A stretch of DNA of 64,000 nt from Arthrobacter woluwensis. Lineage in GTDB: Bacteria > Actinomycetota > Actinomycetes > Actinomycetales > Micrococcaceae. Shown here one piece after another: positions 8,398-16,921 of this stretch (positions are counted from its first letter, which is position 1; each line of letters begins with the position of its first letter). A model generated the notes under the pieces. That model searched no databases. It had not been told where the DNA came from and saw only the letters and a list, made by a program, of their open reading frames with translations. Location of the stretch: the NCBI RefSeq assembly GCF_030816155.1, contig NZ_JAUSXR010000001.1:1612001-1676000 (forward strand). Reading direction: 5' to 3'. The position numbers and the translations under genes were made by a program.

Positions 8398-8955
8398 CTA
8401 CTGGTCGTGCGAGGTCACCCAGAGCTCACGGCCCAGCGCCGCGTGCTGGAGCACGAGCCAGGGACTGAAAACGAAGGGCGTCGCGGTGATCGCCTGGTCC
8501 ACGCGGTCAGGAGACGCCCAGGCCCACGAATCGACCTCCTCTGGAGACGGTTCCGGGTCACGGTCGATCCTGGCGACGAACACCGGACAGATCTCGTGCT
8601 CCACCACGCCGCTGGAGTCCACGGCCCGGTACCGGAAATCGGGCAGCACGCTGCGCACCTCGGTGATCTCCAGCCCGAGTTCCTCCCGCGCGCGACGCCG
8701 GACGGCCTCCTCCAGCGGCTCCCCCGGCGCCGGATGGCCACAGAAGGAATTGGTCCAGACTCCCGGCCATGCCGCCTTGGAGAGGCTCCGCCTCGTCAGC
8801 AGCACCCTCCCCTGCCCGTCCACGAGGTGACAGGAGAAGGCGAGGTGGAGCGGCGTCGTCGTGGTGTGCACGGTTGCCCGGGGCGCCGTGCCGAGCGGTT
8901 CGCCCTGCTCGGAGACCAGTTGGACGAGTGAGGTGTCATGTGCTGGAGCGCTCAT
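8398..8955 (-). CDS. idi: Isopentenyl-diphosphate delta-isomerase, type I
   Basis: Idi interconverts isopentenyl and dimethylallyl diphosphate and so primes carotenoid and quinone synthesis. The 185-residue protein has the type I (Nudix-fold) motifs: 'TTTPLHLAFSCHLVD', the catalytic cysteine in 'TNSFCGHPAPGE', 'RRRAREELGLEI' (Nudix-box glutamates) and 'VVEHEICPVF'. The open frame extends to 9282, but the ATG at 8955 gives the normal family length and overlaps the stop of the upstream small gene (ATGA). Its position beside the crt operon fits a supply role. Confidence 0.95.
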   Translation of the reverse strand: MSAPAHDTSLVQLVSEQGEPLGTAPRATVHTTTTPLHLAFSCHLVDGQGRVLLTRRSLSKAAWPGVWTNSFCGHPAPGEPLEEAVRRRAREELGLEITEVRSVLPDFRYRAVDSSGVVEHEICPVFVARIDRDPEPSPEEVDSWAWASPDRVDQAITATPFVFSPWLVLQHAALGRELWVTSHDQ

Positions 8956-9284
8956 GGGTGCCTTTCCGTGGGGACATGGAGGGACCGGTTCAGGCGCTCG
9001 CCGAGGCCGCGGAGCACGCTCCGCCGGAACGGCAGGAGCCTGGCCCAGTGGAACCGCGCCGACCGGTCGTGATGCGGCAGGAAGATCACTCGCTGCCGGC
9101 AGACACACTCGCTCCCCAAGTCGGCCAAGGAGAGCTCCAACCAGAGACGTCCCTGGCGCAGGCGCCCGGCGCGCAACAGGACCGACCGGCCCGGCTCCAC
9201 GGACTCGATGCACCAATAACCCCTGTGCCGGCCCGTCGGAACGGAAAGACCGGACGAGCCGTACGCATTGATCACGCGCCACAC
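8952..9284 (-). CDS. DUF2867-like small protein, possibly truncated
   Basis: This 110-residue reading frame resembles the DUF2867 or SRPBCC-like module often fused to short-chain-dehydrogenase-type proteins beside tspO. The matching part is 'YWCIESVEPGRSVLLRAGRLRQGRLWLELSL...RVIFLPHH' and 'ARLLPFRRSVLRGLGERL'. The start drawn here is a GTG at 9284 with no ribosome site. An in-frame ATG lies at 9332, shortly after the tspO stop, but an in-frame TAG at 9309-9311 separates them (codon 8). A nonsense change or an eroded gene is therefore possible. It ends overlapping the idi start. Confidence 0.5.
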   Translation of the reverse strand: MWRVINAYGSSGLSVPTGRHRGYWCIESVEPGRSVLLRAGRLRQGRLWLELSLADLGSECVCRQRVIFLPHHDRSARFHWARLLPFRRSVLRGLGERLNRSLHVPTERHP

Positions 9285-9336
9285 GTCCTGCGCGCTGGAC
9301 GAGCAGCGCTATTCCCTGGTCTCGGTCAGCATCGGA

Positions 9337-10126
9337 TCAGGCCCTGCCCGTCCGGCGCCGGATCAGGAACAGCGCCGCTCCCAGCACCAAGGCGACGGCG
9401 GCGAGCAGCGCCACGAGCGCGACGTCGCCGGAGTATCGGGGACCCTGCCAGCGCGCGACGGCGATCCAGGCGACTCCCCAGACCATGGACACCAGCGGAG
9501 TCCAGGCCCCGCGGCGCGCGAGGGCCAAACCGATCGCCACGACGACGGCGAGCACCGCCACCGACGTGAACACCTCCGGCCAGACGACGCCGGCCCACGC
9601 GAGCACCGCCGCCACATTCGCCACGGTGGCGACGCAGATCCAGCCGAGGTAGAGGCCGAAGACCGCCACGCTCAGCACCCACTCCACGCCGGCCCGGGGC
9701 GTGACGCCCTCGGTCAGCATGAGAATCCGGCACAGGACCGCGAGCAGCAGGGCCATGACCACCAGGGTGGCCGGGAGACTGCCGAGCTGGGCGGCCCAGA
9801 GCCACGCGGCATTGAGCAGCATCGACGCGGCGGCCCACGGCCTGAGCCGCTGCTGCAGGGCGTCCCTCCGGGCCCGGCGCCCGAGCTGCCATACCGCATA
9901 GGCCAGGAGCCCCAGGTAGATCACACTCCAGATGCCGAAGGCGGCGTTGGCCGGCGCCAGTGGAGTGGCGGTGCTGGAGAGATACCCCTCCCGCCGCGGA
10001 GGCGACCGGAGTCAGACCGAACGCCCCGGACCCTCCGGCCGCCAGGACCAGCGCCAGAAGAGCGGCTGCGAGCGTCGCCACGGCTGGGACGAGGTGCGAC
10101 TTCGGAGACTGCAGTGCCATCGACAT
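9337..10126 (-). pseudogene. tspO: TspO/MBR family protein, frameshifted
   Basis: TspO-type proteins are five-helix membrane proteins that bind porphyrins and related tetrapyrroles. The N-terminal part from ATG 10126 (AGGAGG site 5 nt upstream) reads 'MSMALQSPKSHLVPAVATL' plus the first helix. The rest (VIYLGLLAYAVWQLGRRAR, LNAAWLWAAQLG, VSMVWGVAWIAVARWQG) lies in another frame. Removing one C from the CCCC run at 9985-9988 (G-run on the coding strand) rejoins them as 'AAGGYLSSTATPLAPANAAF', giving about 262 residues. It is divergent from crtE, a linkage fitting a link between tetrapyrrole or light sensing and pigments. Confidence 0.82.
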
Positions 10127-10169
10127 GGTGTCCTCCTCTGGACAATCGAGCGTTCCTCGACAACCATAT

Positions 10170-10192
10170 TTGTAGATAGTCGAGATATACAA
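10170..10192. promoter_or_regulatory. Palindrome in the tspO-crtE divergent promoter region
   Basis: TTGTA (10170-10174) and TACAA (10188-10192) are the outer arms of an imperfect 23-bp palindrome in the 121-nt gap between the divergent tspO and crtE genes. On the minus strand TTGTAT and TATGGT could be -35 and -10 for tspO. C50 carotenoid clusters in relatives are controlled by a MarR-type repressor; a dimer site of this size would suit one, but no such regulator is encoded next to it here. AGCTAG is also repeated directly at 10195 and 10211. Confidence 0.4.
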
Positions 10193-10247
10193 CAAGCTAG
10201 ATGTTCTAAGAGCTAGGCAGTCACGCCGGCCGAGTCAAGGAGTGGAC

Positions 10248-11381
10248 ATGAGCAGTGCGACCCAGACGGCGTGGACGGCGCCGGATCTTCACCTCCCCGA
10301 GACCCGCACCACCCGACAGCAGCCCGCGGCGGCGCCTGCCGCACCCGCCGTCGCCGAGTGGCCTCGCACGTCCCGCCTGGTGGACGAGCAGATCGTGGAC
10401 ATCATCACCTCGGCGATCGACGCCACCAACTCCGTGCAGGCGCGCGGTCTCTGGCGCCATCTCGCGGACTCCTTCGAAGGCGGCAAACGGCTGCGGCCTC
10501 AACTCGTCTGGACGAGTTATGCCGCGTTCGGCGGCACGGATGCCCTGCGGTGCTCGGCTCTCGGCGCGGCCTTCGAACTGCTGCACGCGGCGCTCGTGAT
10601 CCATGACGACGTGATCGATCAGGACCTCACCCGGAGGGGACGCACTAACATCGCCGGGATCTACGGCCGAGGCGCCCTCGAGCGCGGGATGACGGAGGAG
10701 GAGGCTCGCCACGTGGGCCGCTCGGTCGCCATCGTGGCCGGGGACATGCTCCTGGCCGCCGCCTTCCGCGCCGTGCGCGAACTGGACTGCCCCGAACCCG
10801 CCCGTCAGGCGATCGCCGACCTCATGGACCGCGCCGTCGCGGACGCCGCGAGCGGAGAGCTCGAGGACATCCTGATCGCCCAGGACGCGTCCATCTCGCT
10901 GGGGGATGTGCTGGAGATGGAACGTCAGAAGACGGCCGTGTACTCCTTCGCGGCGCCCCTGGCAGCCGGAGCCCTGCTGGCCGGTGCGCCGGCCGCGTCG
11001 GCCGCGGCCCTCGAATTGCTGGGCGAGAAGGTCGGCATCGCCTACCAGGTCATCGATGACGTCCTCGGCACCTTCGGCGATCCCGGACAGACCGGCAAGT
11101 CGGTCACCTCCGATCTGCGCGGCGGCAAGATGACGGCCCTCACGGCGCTCGGCAAGCGGAACCCGCAGGTCTCCTCCCGCCTGCACGCGGTGACGGACAC
11201 CGACGACGTCGAGGCACTGAAAGCGGCGCTTCACCGTGCGGGCGCGGACGACTCGGCCCTCGCACTGGCCCATGAACTCGTCAGCGAAGCGCTCCAGGAC
11301 GCCGCGGACGCCGGACTGCCGGCACCCCTGCGGACCGACCTGACCCGCATCTGCAACCACGTCCTGCACCGGGAGAACTGA
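10248..11381 (+). CDS. crtE: Geranylgeranyl diphosphate synthase
   Basis: This 377-residue polyprenyl synthase makes C20 GGPP from IPP and allylic diphosphates. The first Asp-rich motif 'IHDDVIDQD' is near residue 119 and the second 'YQVIDDVLGTFGD' near residue 268; 'GGKRLRPQLVW' lies between. The ATG at 10248 follows AAGGAG by 5 nt; an upstream in-frame GTG (10242) overlaps that site and is unlikely. An N-terminal extension of about 40 Ala/Pro-rich residues is typical of actinobacterial CrtE. It is the first gene of the carotenoid operon and its stop overlaps crtB. Confidence 0.95.
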   Translation: MSSATQTAWTAPDLHLPETRTTRQQPAAAPAAPAVAEWPRTSRLVDEQIVDIITSAIDATNSVQARGLWRHLADSFEGGKRLRPQLVWTSYAAFGGTDALRCSALGAAFELLHAALVIHDDVIDQDLTRRGRTNIAGIYGRGALERGMTEEEARHVGRSVAIVAGDMLLAAAFRAVRELDCPEPARQAIADLMDRAVADAASGELEDILIAQDASISLGDVLEMERQKTAVYSFAAPLAAGALLAGAPAASAAALELLGEKVGIAYQVIDDVLGTFGDPGQTGKSVTSDLRGGKMTALTALGKRNPQVSSRLHAVTDTDDVEALKAALHRAGADDSALALAHELVSEALQDAADAGLPAPLRTDLTRICNHVLHREN

Positions 11382-12334
11382 TGTCCCTTTCCGTGAAGGC
11401 GCGCACCGGCACGAGACCGGGCCGCCATCAACCCGACCCCCTGCAACGCTATTCGCTGGCCGCGAGCGCCGGATCGGTGGTCATCATCCGGCGGTATTCG
11501 ACGTCGTTCTCTCTGGCGTGCCGCCTGCTCCCCCGGCCGGTCCGGCAGGACATCGCCAACGTGTACGCGCTCGTCCGCCTGGCCGATGAGGTGGTGGATG
11601 GCGCGGCAGCTCACGCAGGCTTCACGGCCGAGGAGGTGCTCGCCTGCCTCGACGGCCTGGAACGGGAGACACTGCTCGCCCTGGACTGTGGGTACAGCGC
11701 CAATCCCGTCGTGCATGCCTTCGCGGGAACCGCCCGCAGGACGGGCATCGACCCGTCCCTGGTGACACCGTTCTTCGCCTCCATGCGGCGGGACTGCGTC
11801 GCGGCCCCGCACACGGCGGAATCGGTGGAGACGTACATCTACGGGTCCGCCGAAGTGGTCGGGCTGATGTGTCTGAGGGTGTTCCTCAGCGCGGAAGATG
11901 CGCACGCCTCCACTGCCGGAGAGCGGTGGGAGGAACTGGCCGAACCGGCACGGCGCCTGGGCGCGGCGTTCCAGAAGGTCAACTTTCTGCGGGACCTCTA
12001 CGAGGACACCGAAGAGCTCGGCCGGGGGTACTTCCCCGGTGTCGCGGCCGGAGCTTTCAACGAGGAGCAGAAGCGGGCGCTGGTCGACGGCGTCCGGGCT
12101 GATCTGCAGGCCGCGCTTCCGGGCGTGCGGCGGCTGCCGGCGTCGTGCCGTAAAGCCGTGGAGCTCGCCTATGCGCTGTTCTCGGCGCTCACCGACAGGC
12201 TCGCGGCAACCCCTGCGGAGGTGGTGGCCCACGAACGGGTCCGGGTTCCCGGCCGCGAGAAGGCCTGCCTCGCCGGCGCGGTGCTGCTCGGGCTTGGCCC
12301 GGCCCGCGGCGCGGGACGGGAGGTTGCCGTATGA
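11381..12334 (+). CDS. crtB: Phytoene synthase
   Basis: CrtB condenses two GGPP molecules head-to-head into phytoene. The 317-residue protein has the squalene/phytoene synthase signatures: 'YSTSFSLACRLLP', the first Asp motif 'LVRLADEVVD', 'YIYGSAEVVGLMCLRVF' and the second motif 'FQKVNFLRDLYEDTEELGRGYFP' (shown here in pieces of the domain order). Its ATG lies in TGATG overlapping the crtE stop, and its own stop overlaps crtI. Confidence 0.95.
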   Translation: MSLSVKARTGTRPGRHQPDPLQRYSLAASAGSVVIIRRYSTSFSLACRLLPRPVRQDIANVYALVRLADEVVDGAAAHAGFTAEEVLACLDGLERETLLALDCGYSANPVVHAFAGTARRTGIDPSLVTPFFASMRRDCVAAPHTAESVETYIYGSAEVVGLMCLRVFLSAEDAHASTAGERWEELAEPARRLGAAFQKVNFLRDLYEDTEELGRGYFPGVAAGAFNEEQKRALVDGVRADLQAALPGVRRLPASCRKAVELAYALFSALTDRLAATPAEVVAHERVRVPGREKACLAGAVLLGLGPARGAGREVAV

Positions 12335-13962
12335 GCGCGCGGACCCAGGACCGCTTGCGGATCGCGGTGATCGGCGCGGGCGCTTCAGGACTGGCGACGG
12401 CGGGGCTGCTCGCGCGCGACGGTCATGAGGTCACCGTGTTCGACCAGCGGGAGGAAGTCGGCGGCCGGGCGGGGCGCTGGGAGAAGGACGGGTTCCGGTT
12501 CGACACCGGCCCGTCCTGGTACCTCATGCCCGAGGTCATCGACCATTGGTTCCGGCTCATGGGGACGTCCGCGGAGGCGGAGCTCACGCTCACCCGCCTG
12601 GACCCGGGATACCGGACGTTCTTCGAAGGAGCGGCGAGCTCACAGGACGTACCCGTCGGTTCGCGCCGGGCGGCTGCGCTGTTCGACGAGCTCGATCCCG
12701 GCAGTGGAGCGAACCTCACCGGATACCTCCGTGAGGCCAGGGACATGTACGACACGGCAGTGCGGCACTTCCTCTACGACGACTTCTCCTCGGCCCGGTT
12801 CCTGACCCACCCGGAGATCATCCGCCGTGTCCCCCGGCTCCTGGCCGCACTCGGCCAGACGCTCGCGGGAGTGACCGGCCGACGCTTCCGGGACCACCGG
12901 CAGCAGCAGATCCTCGGCTATCCCGCCGTGTTCCTGGGGACCACGCCCTACAAGGCCCCGGCCCTGTATCAGCTCATGAGCCACCTCGACCTTGAACAAG
13001 GCGTCCTCTATCCGCAGGGCGGCTTCGCGGCGTTCATCGACGCGATGGCCCGTCTGACGGTCGCGGCGGGCGCCGGCATCGTCACCTCGGCACGGGTGAC
13101 GCGGATCCTCACGTCCCTCGGCGTCGGCGGCGCCGCCGTCGCGGGCATCGAATGGACGGACGACGCCGGCACCTCGCATCGTCACGCCGCGGATCTGGTG
13201 GTGGGCGCGGCGGATCTGCACCATCTGGAGAACGCCCTCCTGCCCGAGGAACTCCGCACCCACCCGGAAAAGACCTGGCGTCGGCGCGACCCGGGACCGG
13301 GGGCGTTCCTGGCCTGCCTCGGCGTCCGCGGCCGACTGCCGGAGCTGAGTCACCACAATCTGTTCTTCAGCCGTGACTGGCGCACCGACTTCGACTGGAT
13401 CAGCGACGCCGGCGCACCGCACGAGATCCCCGATCCCGCCGCGCTGCCGAAAACCACCTCGATCTACGTCAGCAAGACGAGCGCGAGCGACCCGGGCGTC
13501 GCCCCGGTGGGCGACGAGAGCCTCTTCATCCTCGTCCCGTCCCCCGCCCGCCCCGAGTGGGGTCGCGGCGGAGTCGACGGCAACGGCTCCGCGATGGTCG
13601 AAGCGGCCGTGGACCACACCGTCGATCAGATCGCCGCCTGGGCCGGCATCCCGGACCTCGCCTCACGGATCGTGGTGCGGAAGACCCTGGGCCCGGCCGA
13701 CTTCGCAGCGGACTTCAACGCCTGGCGCGGCGGCGCCCTGGGGCTCGCCCACACCCTGCGGCAGAGCGCCTTCTTCCGGCCTGGCAATGTGAGCCGTAAG
13801 GTTCAGGGGCTGCACTACGCCGGGGCCTCCGTCCGGCCCGGAATCGGCCTGCCGATGTGCCTGATCAGCGCGGAACTCGTGCTCAAGCGAGTACGTGGAG
13901 AGCGGCGTCCGGGACCCGCCGAGCCGGCGCCGGCGCGGACCATTCCCCTGGAGGCCTCGTGA
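12331..13962 (+). CDS. crtI: Phytoene desaturase (lycopene-forming)
   Basis: CrtI is an FAD enzyme that desaturates phytoene to lycopene. The 543-residue protein begins with the Rossmann motif 'VIGAGASGLATAGLL' and 'EVGGRAGRW' (residues about 11-48), then 'FRFDTGPSWYLMPEV'. The C-terminal FAD-binding signature is 'LHYAGASVRPGIGLPMCLISAELV'. The start is an ATGA overlap with crtB. The gene is intact and of normal family length. Confidence 0.95.
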   Translation: MSARTQDRLRIAVIGAGASGLATAGLLARDGHEVTVFDQREEVGGRAGRWEKDGFRFDTGPSWYLMPEVIDHWFRLMGTSAEAELTLTRLDPGYRTFFEGAASSQDVPVGSRRAAALFDELDPGSGANLTGYLREARDMYDTAVRHFLYDDFSSARFLTHPEIIRRVPRLLAALGQTLAGVTGRRFRDHRQQQILGYPAVFLGTTPYKAPALYQLMSHLDLEQGVLYPQGGFAAFIDAMARLTVAAGAGIVTSARVTRILTSLGVGGAAVAGIEWTDDAGTSHRHAADLVVGAADLHHLENALLPEELRTHPEKTWRRRDPGPGAFLACLGVRGRLPELSHHNLFFSRDWRTDFDWISDAGAPHEIPDPAALPKTTSIYVSKTSASDPGVAPVGDESLFILVPSPARPEWGRGGVDGNGSAMVEAAVDHTVDQIAAWAGIPDLASRIVVRKTLGPADFAADFNAWRGGALGLAHTLRQSAFFRPGNVSRKVQGLHYAGASVRPGIGLPMCLISAELVLKRVRGERRPGPAEPAPARTIPLEAS

Positions 13963-14297
13963 GTTATCTGATCGCCTTGCTCGTGAGCGCCGCGGGAATG
14001 GCGGTGCTCGATCGGCGCTGGCGTCTGGTGCTGTGGCGCGCGACGCGGTCGGCCGCGCTGGTCGTGCTGCTCGGCACCGTGTTCTTCCTGGTGTGGGATC
14101 TGGTCGCGATCGGGCTGGGCATCTTCCGGCATGGCGACTCGGCGCACATGACCGGAGTGCTCCTGGCCCCGGAGCTTCCCCTGGAGGAGCCGGTGTTCCT
14201 GGCATTCCTGTGCTACACGGCGCTCGTGCTGTTCGCGGGGGCCGAACGGATCCTCGAATGGGTTCAGGAGCGACGCCGGAAGCGGGTGAGCTCATGA
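13959..14297 (+). CDS. crtYe: C50 carotenoid epsilon-cyclase subunit (lycopene cyclase domain)
   Basis: This 112-residue membrane protein is one half of a heterodimeric cyclase that closes epsilon rings on flavuxanthin-type C50 carotenoids. It has three hydrophobic helices and the lycopene-cyclase-domain motif 'FLVWDLVAIGLGIFRHG' with 'LPLEEPVFLAFLCYTALVL'. The GTG at 13959 overlaps the crtI stop (GTGA) and starts 'SYLIALLVSAAGMAVLDRRW'. The stop overlaps the next start (ATGA). Its position before crtYf and crtEb supports the assignment. Confidence 0.9.
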   Translation: MSYLIALLVSAAGMAVLDRRWRLVLWRATRSAALVVLLGTVFFLVWDLVAIGLGIFRHGDSAHMTGVLLAPELPLEEPVFLAFLCYTALVLFAGAERILEWVQERRRKRVSS

Positions 14298-14645
14298 GTT
14301 ACCTTGCGCTGGACGCCGTCTTCCTCGTCGTCTGCTGCGCCGTGACCGCGGTAGTGGCGAGGGCCGCGCGCCGACGCGACGGACGGTGGGCGGGTGCCCG
14401 GGTGAGCTGGCCCGCGGTGCTGCTGGCCGGCGTCGTGCTCCTGGCACTCACGGCGGTGTTCGACAACGTGATGATCGCCGTCGGGCGTGTTCTCCTACGA
14501 TCCGACAAGCCTCAGCGGCGCACACCTCGGCAACGTGCCCGTGGAGGACTTCGCCTACCCGGTGGCGGCGGCCCTGATGCTCCCCGCGCTCTGGGTGCTC
14601 CTCCGCGGACGCGAAAAGCGGGGTGGCCATGACGCTGACCGCTGA
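14294..14645 (+). pseudogene. crtYf: C50 carotenoid epsilon-cyclase subunit, frameshifted
   Basis: This is the partner cyclase subunit. From ATG 14294 the frame reads normally through 'LLALTAVFDNVMIAVG' (the conserved D-N-x-x-I-A-V-G motif) and then breaks at the GGG run 14483-14485. Dropping one G restores 'VGVFSYDPTSLSGAHLGNVP', then 'VEDFAYPVAAALMLPALWVLL', giving 116 residues and a stop at 14643-14645. That repaired stop overlaps the crtEb start by 17 nt, as expected of a tight operon. As written, the frame instead runs to 14632 with a non-homologous tail. Confidence 0.85.
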
Positions 14646-15534
14646 TCTGCTGCGCAAGGTCTTCGTGGCGTCCCGCCCCATCTCCTGGCCTAACACCGCC
14701 TTCCCCTTCGCCGCCGCGTACTTCCTGACCGCCGGAGTAGTCGACTGGAAGCTCGTGGTCGGCACGCTGTTCTTCCTGGTCCCCTACAACGCGGCGATGT
14801 ACGGCACCAACGACGTGTTCGACTACGAATCCGACCTCCGCAACCCCCGCAAGGGAGGTGTCGAGGGCGCGGTGCTGGACCCGTCGCTGCACCGAACCGT
14901 GCTGTACCTGGTGTGGGGTTCGTGCGTGCCGTTCGTCATCGCCGTGGTGCTCGGCGGCGGGCCGTGGAGCTGGCTCGTGCTCGCCGTCTCGCTGTTCGCC
15001 GTCGCCGCGTACAGCGTCGCGGGGCTGCGGTTCAAAGAGAAGCCGATCCTGGACTCCATCACCTCCAGCACGCACTTCGTCTCCCCCGCGCTGTACGGTC
15101 TGGTCCTCGCCGGGTGGGCTCCGGGCGGTTCGGCGGTCGTGAAGGCCGACGACGCCGCGGTCGGCCTGAGCGTGCTCTGCGCCTTCTTCCTCTGGGGCAT
15201 GGCGAGCCACGCCTTCGGGGCGATCCAGGACATCCTCCCGGACCGCGAAGCCGACATCGACTCGATCGGCACGCTGCTCGGGAGCCGCGTGACCCTCGCG
15301 TTCGTGGTGGTCTGCTATGCCGCCGCGGGCGTGGTCCTCCTGGTGAGCGGAGGACCGGCCCGCTGGACCGGTCTTCTCGCGATCCCCTACCTCCTCAATG
15401 TCGCCCCGTATCTCGGGGTGCGAGATGAGACGTCGGAACGGACCAGGCCCGGCTGGCGGCGATTCCTCTGGCTCAACTACCTGACCGGCTTCGCGGTCAC
15501 CCTGACCATGATCGGGCTCAGCCTGGGGATCTGA
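14629..15534 (+). CDS. crtEb: Lycopene elongase (UbiA-family prenyltransferase)
   Basis: CrtEb adds C5 prenyl units to both ends of lycopene, leading to flavuxanthin in the C50 pathway. The roughly 300-residue protein has the UbiA fold with many membrane helices, the first Asp motif 'GTNDVFDYESD' and the second 'DILPDREADIDSIGT'. I take the ATG at 14629; an in-frame GTG at 14623 is an alternative. It is the last gene of the operon and is followed by a perfect hairpin. With CrtYe/Yf it predicts a decaprenoxanthin-like pigment. Confidence 0.92.
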   Translation: MTLTADLLRKVFVASRPISWPNTAFPFAAAYFLTAGVVDWKLVVGTLFFLVPYNAAMYGTNDVFDYESDLRNPRKGGVEGAVLDPSLHRTVLYLVWGSCVPFVIAVVLGGGPWSWLVLAVSLFAVAAYSVAGLRFKEKPILDSITSSTHFVSPALYGLVLAGWAPGGSAVVKADDAAVGLSVLCAFFLWGMASHAFGAIQDILPDREADIDSIGTLLGSRVTLAFVVVCYAAAGVVLLVSGGPARWTGLLAIPYLLNVAPYLGVRDETSERTRPGWRRFLWLNYLTGFAVTLTMIGLSLGI

Positions 15535-15542
15535 ACGTGACA

Positions 15543-15582
15543 GCGGTCCGTCCCGGAAGCTTCCTGAACCGGGACGGACCGC
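15543..15582. terminator. Bidirectional terminator between crt operon and lipase
   Basis: A perfect 14-bp stem (15543-15556 with 15569-15582) and a 12-nt loop lie between the convergent crtEb and lipase genes. Confidence 0.85.
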
Positions 15583-15591
15583 TCTGGACGG

Positions 15592-16836
15592 TCAGAGCGT
15601 CCAGCAGTTGTTGGTCGCGGGAAGGCCCCGGAACCGCGCTTCGAAGAACGCCAGCGTCGCCGCGAAGTGCGGCGCCGCTCCGCCGACGTGGGTCGGCACC
15701 GGAGTGGGCACGAAGTTCACGGTCGTCCCAGCCGTGCACCAGCGCTGGGCCAGCCCCTTGCCGACACGGTACGGAATCACATCATCGGCGACGGAATGCG
15801 TGATCAGCACGGGAGCCCCCGGACGCGAGCGTCCGATGAGCTGATCCGCCAGCATCGTCGAGATCGGCGCCTGCTGTGCGAGCTGCGTGAACGACTGCCC
15901 CGAGGAGGACAGATTCGACATCTTCACGTAGCTGTTCTGCGGCAGGTTCCAGACGCAGTGGTTGGAGACCTCCACGGCCTTGGCCTGCCCGGCAGCGTTG
16001 AGGAACGACGCCGGGTCGACACCGTAGGAACTGACCAGCCCGTCGAGCGCGAAGAGCATGAACTCGGCGTACAGACCGCCGTCCAGCGACGTTCCGACCG
16101 CGGTGAGGTCCGCGGGGACGGCCCCGGCGGAGACTCCCTTGATCTGGAGCTCCGGCGCATAGCTCGGTGCGAGCTCGGCCGCGGCTGCCGCCGCCCCGCC
16201 GCCTTGTGAATACCCGTCGATGCCGATCGGTGACTGCGGGCTCAGCCCGGTCCCGGGAAGGGCGATGGCTGCCCGGGCCATGTCCAGCACAGCGCGGCCT
16301 TGGGAGGCGCGGTCCATGTAGGTGTGAATGCCTGCCGTGCCCAGACCTTCGTAGTCGGTGATCGCGACGGCGTAGCCCCGGCTCAGCAACGTCCCGACGA
16401 ACACCTCTTCGTACTCCGCGGCGAAGGCCAGCAGACGGGAGGGCGCACACTGGTCAGCGAGGCCTTGCGTGCCGACGGCGAACGAGATCAGCGGTCGCTT
16501 TCCGGGGCCGGACCACGCGGTCTTGGGGGTGATCACCGTGCCGGTGACGCCGACCGGGGTGCCTGTCCGGTTCGTCGTCTTGTACATGATGCGCTGGGAC
16601 GTGATGAGCGTGCCGCGCAAGTTGAGAGGATCCAGATGGAAGGGCGCCGGTTCGGCCTTGATGACTGCGCCGTTCTGAGCCGGGAGCTGTGCTGGCGCCT
16701 GATAGAACGCCGGCCGGGTCGCGTCACCCGGATCGGTGAGAGGTGCCGCCTGGGCCGGGGCCCCGGGCAGCAAAGAGAGGACAGTGAGCAGTGATACCGA
16801 GGCCGCAGTGGCGACGCGGCGGGTCAACGATGTCAT
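15592..16836 (-). CDS. Secreted lipase (LIP-type alpha/beta-hydrolase)
   Basis: This 414-residue enzyme looks like a secretory triacylglycerol lipase. A Sec signal peptide covers about residues 1-31 (hydrophobic core VSLLTVLSLLPG, cleavage near AQA-A). The nucleophile elbow is 'GIDGYSQGGG' with Ser210; 'SVADDVIPY' near residue 350 would hold the aspartate and 'PVPTHVGGAAPHF' near 385 the histidine. Cysteines at 130, near 293, near 368 and close to the C-terminus could form disulfides. Upstream is a TACT-N4-AGTA element nearly matching the one before fadA, suggesting shared fatty-acid control. Confidence 0.9.
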   Translation of the reverse strand: MTSLTRRVATAASVSLLTVLSLLPGAPAQAAPLTDPGDATRPAFYQAPAQLPAQNGAVIKAEPAPFHLDPLNLRGTLITSQRIMYKTTNRTGTPVGVTGTVITPKTAWSGPGKRPLISFAVGTQGLADQCAPSRLLAFAAEYEEVFVGTLLSRGYAVAITDYEGLGTAGIHTYMDRASQGRAVLDMARAAIALPGTGLSPQSPIGIDGYSQGGGAAAAAAELAPSYAPELQIKGVSAGAVPADLTAVGTSLDGGLYAEFMLFALDGLVSSYGVDPASFLNAAGQAKAVEVSNHCVWNLPQNSYVKMSNLSSSGQSFTQLAQQAPISTMLADQLIGRSRPGAPVLITHSVADDVIPYRVGKGLAQRWCTAGTTVNFVPTPVPTHVGGAAPHFAATLAFFEARFRGLPATNNCWTL

Positions 16837-16921
16837 GGTGGCCTTTCGGGACGTCTTTGTTCCGTGAATGTCGGGCCCACGAAGCCGTGAACCCGGGGTA
16901 AGGCGCGGTGATAGCTTGAAA

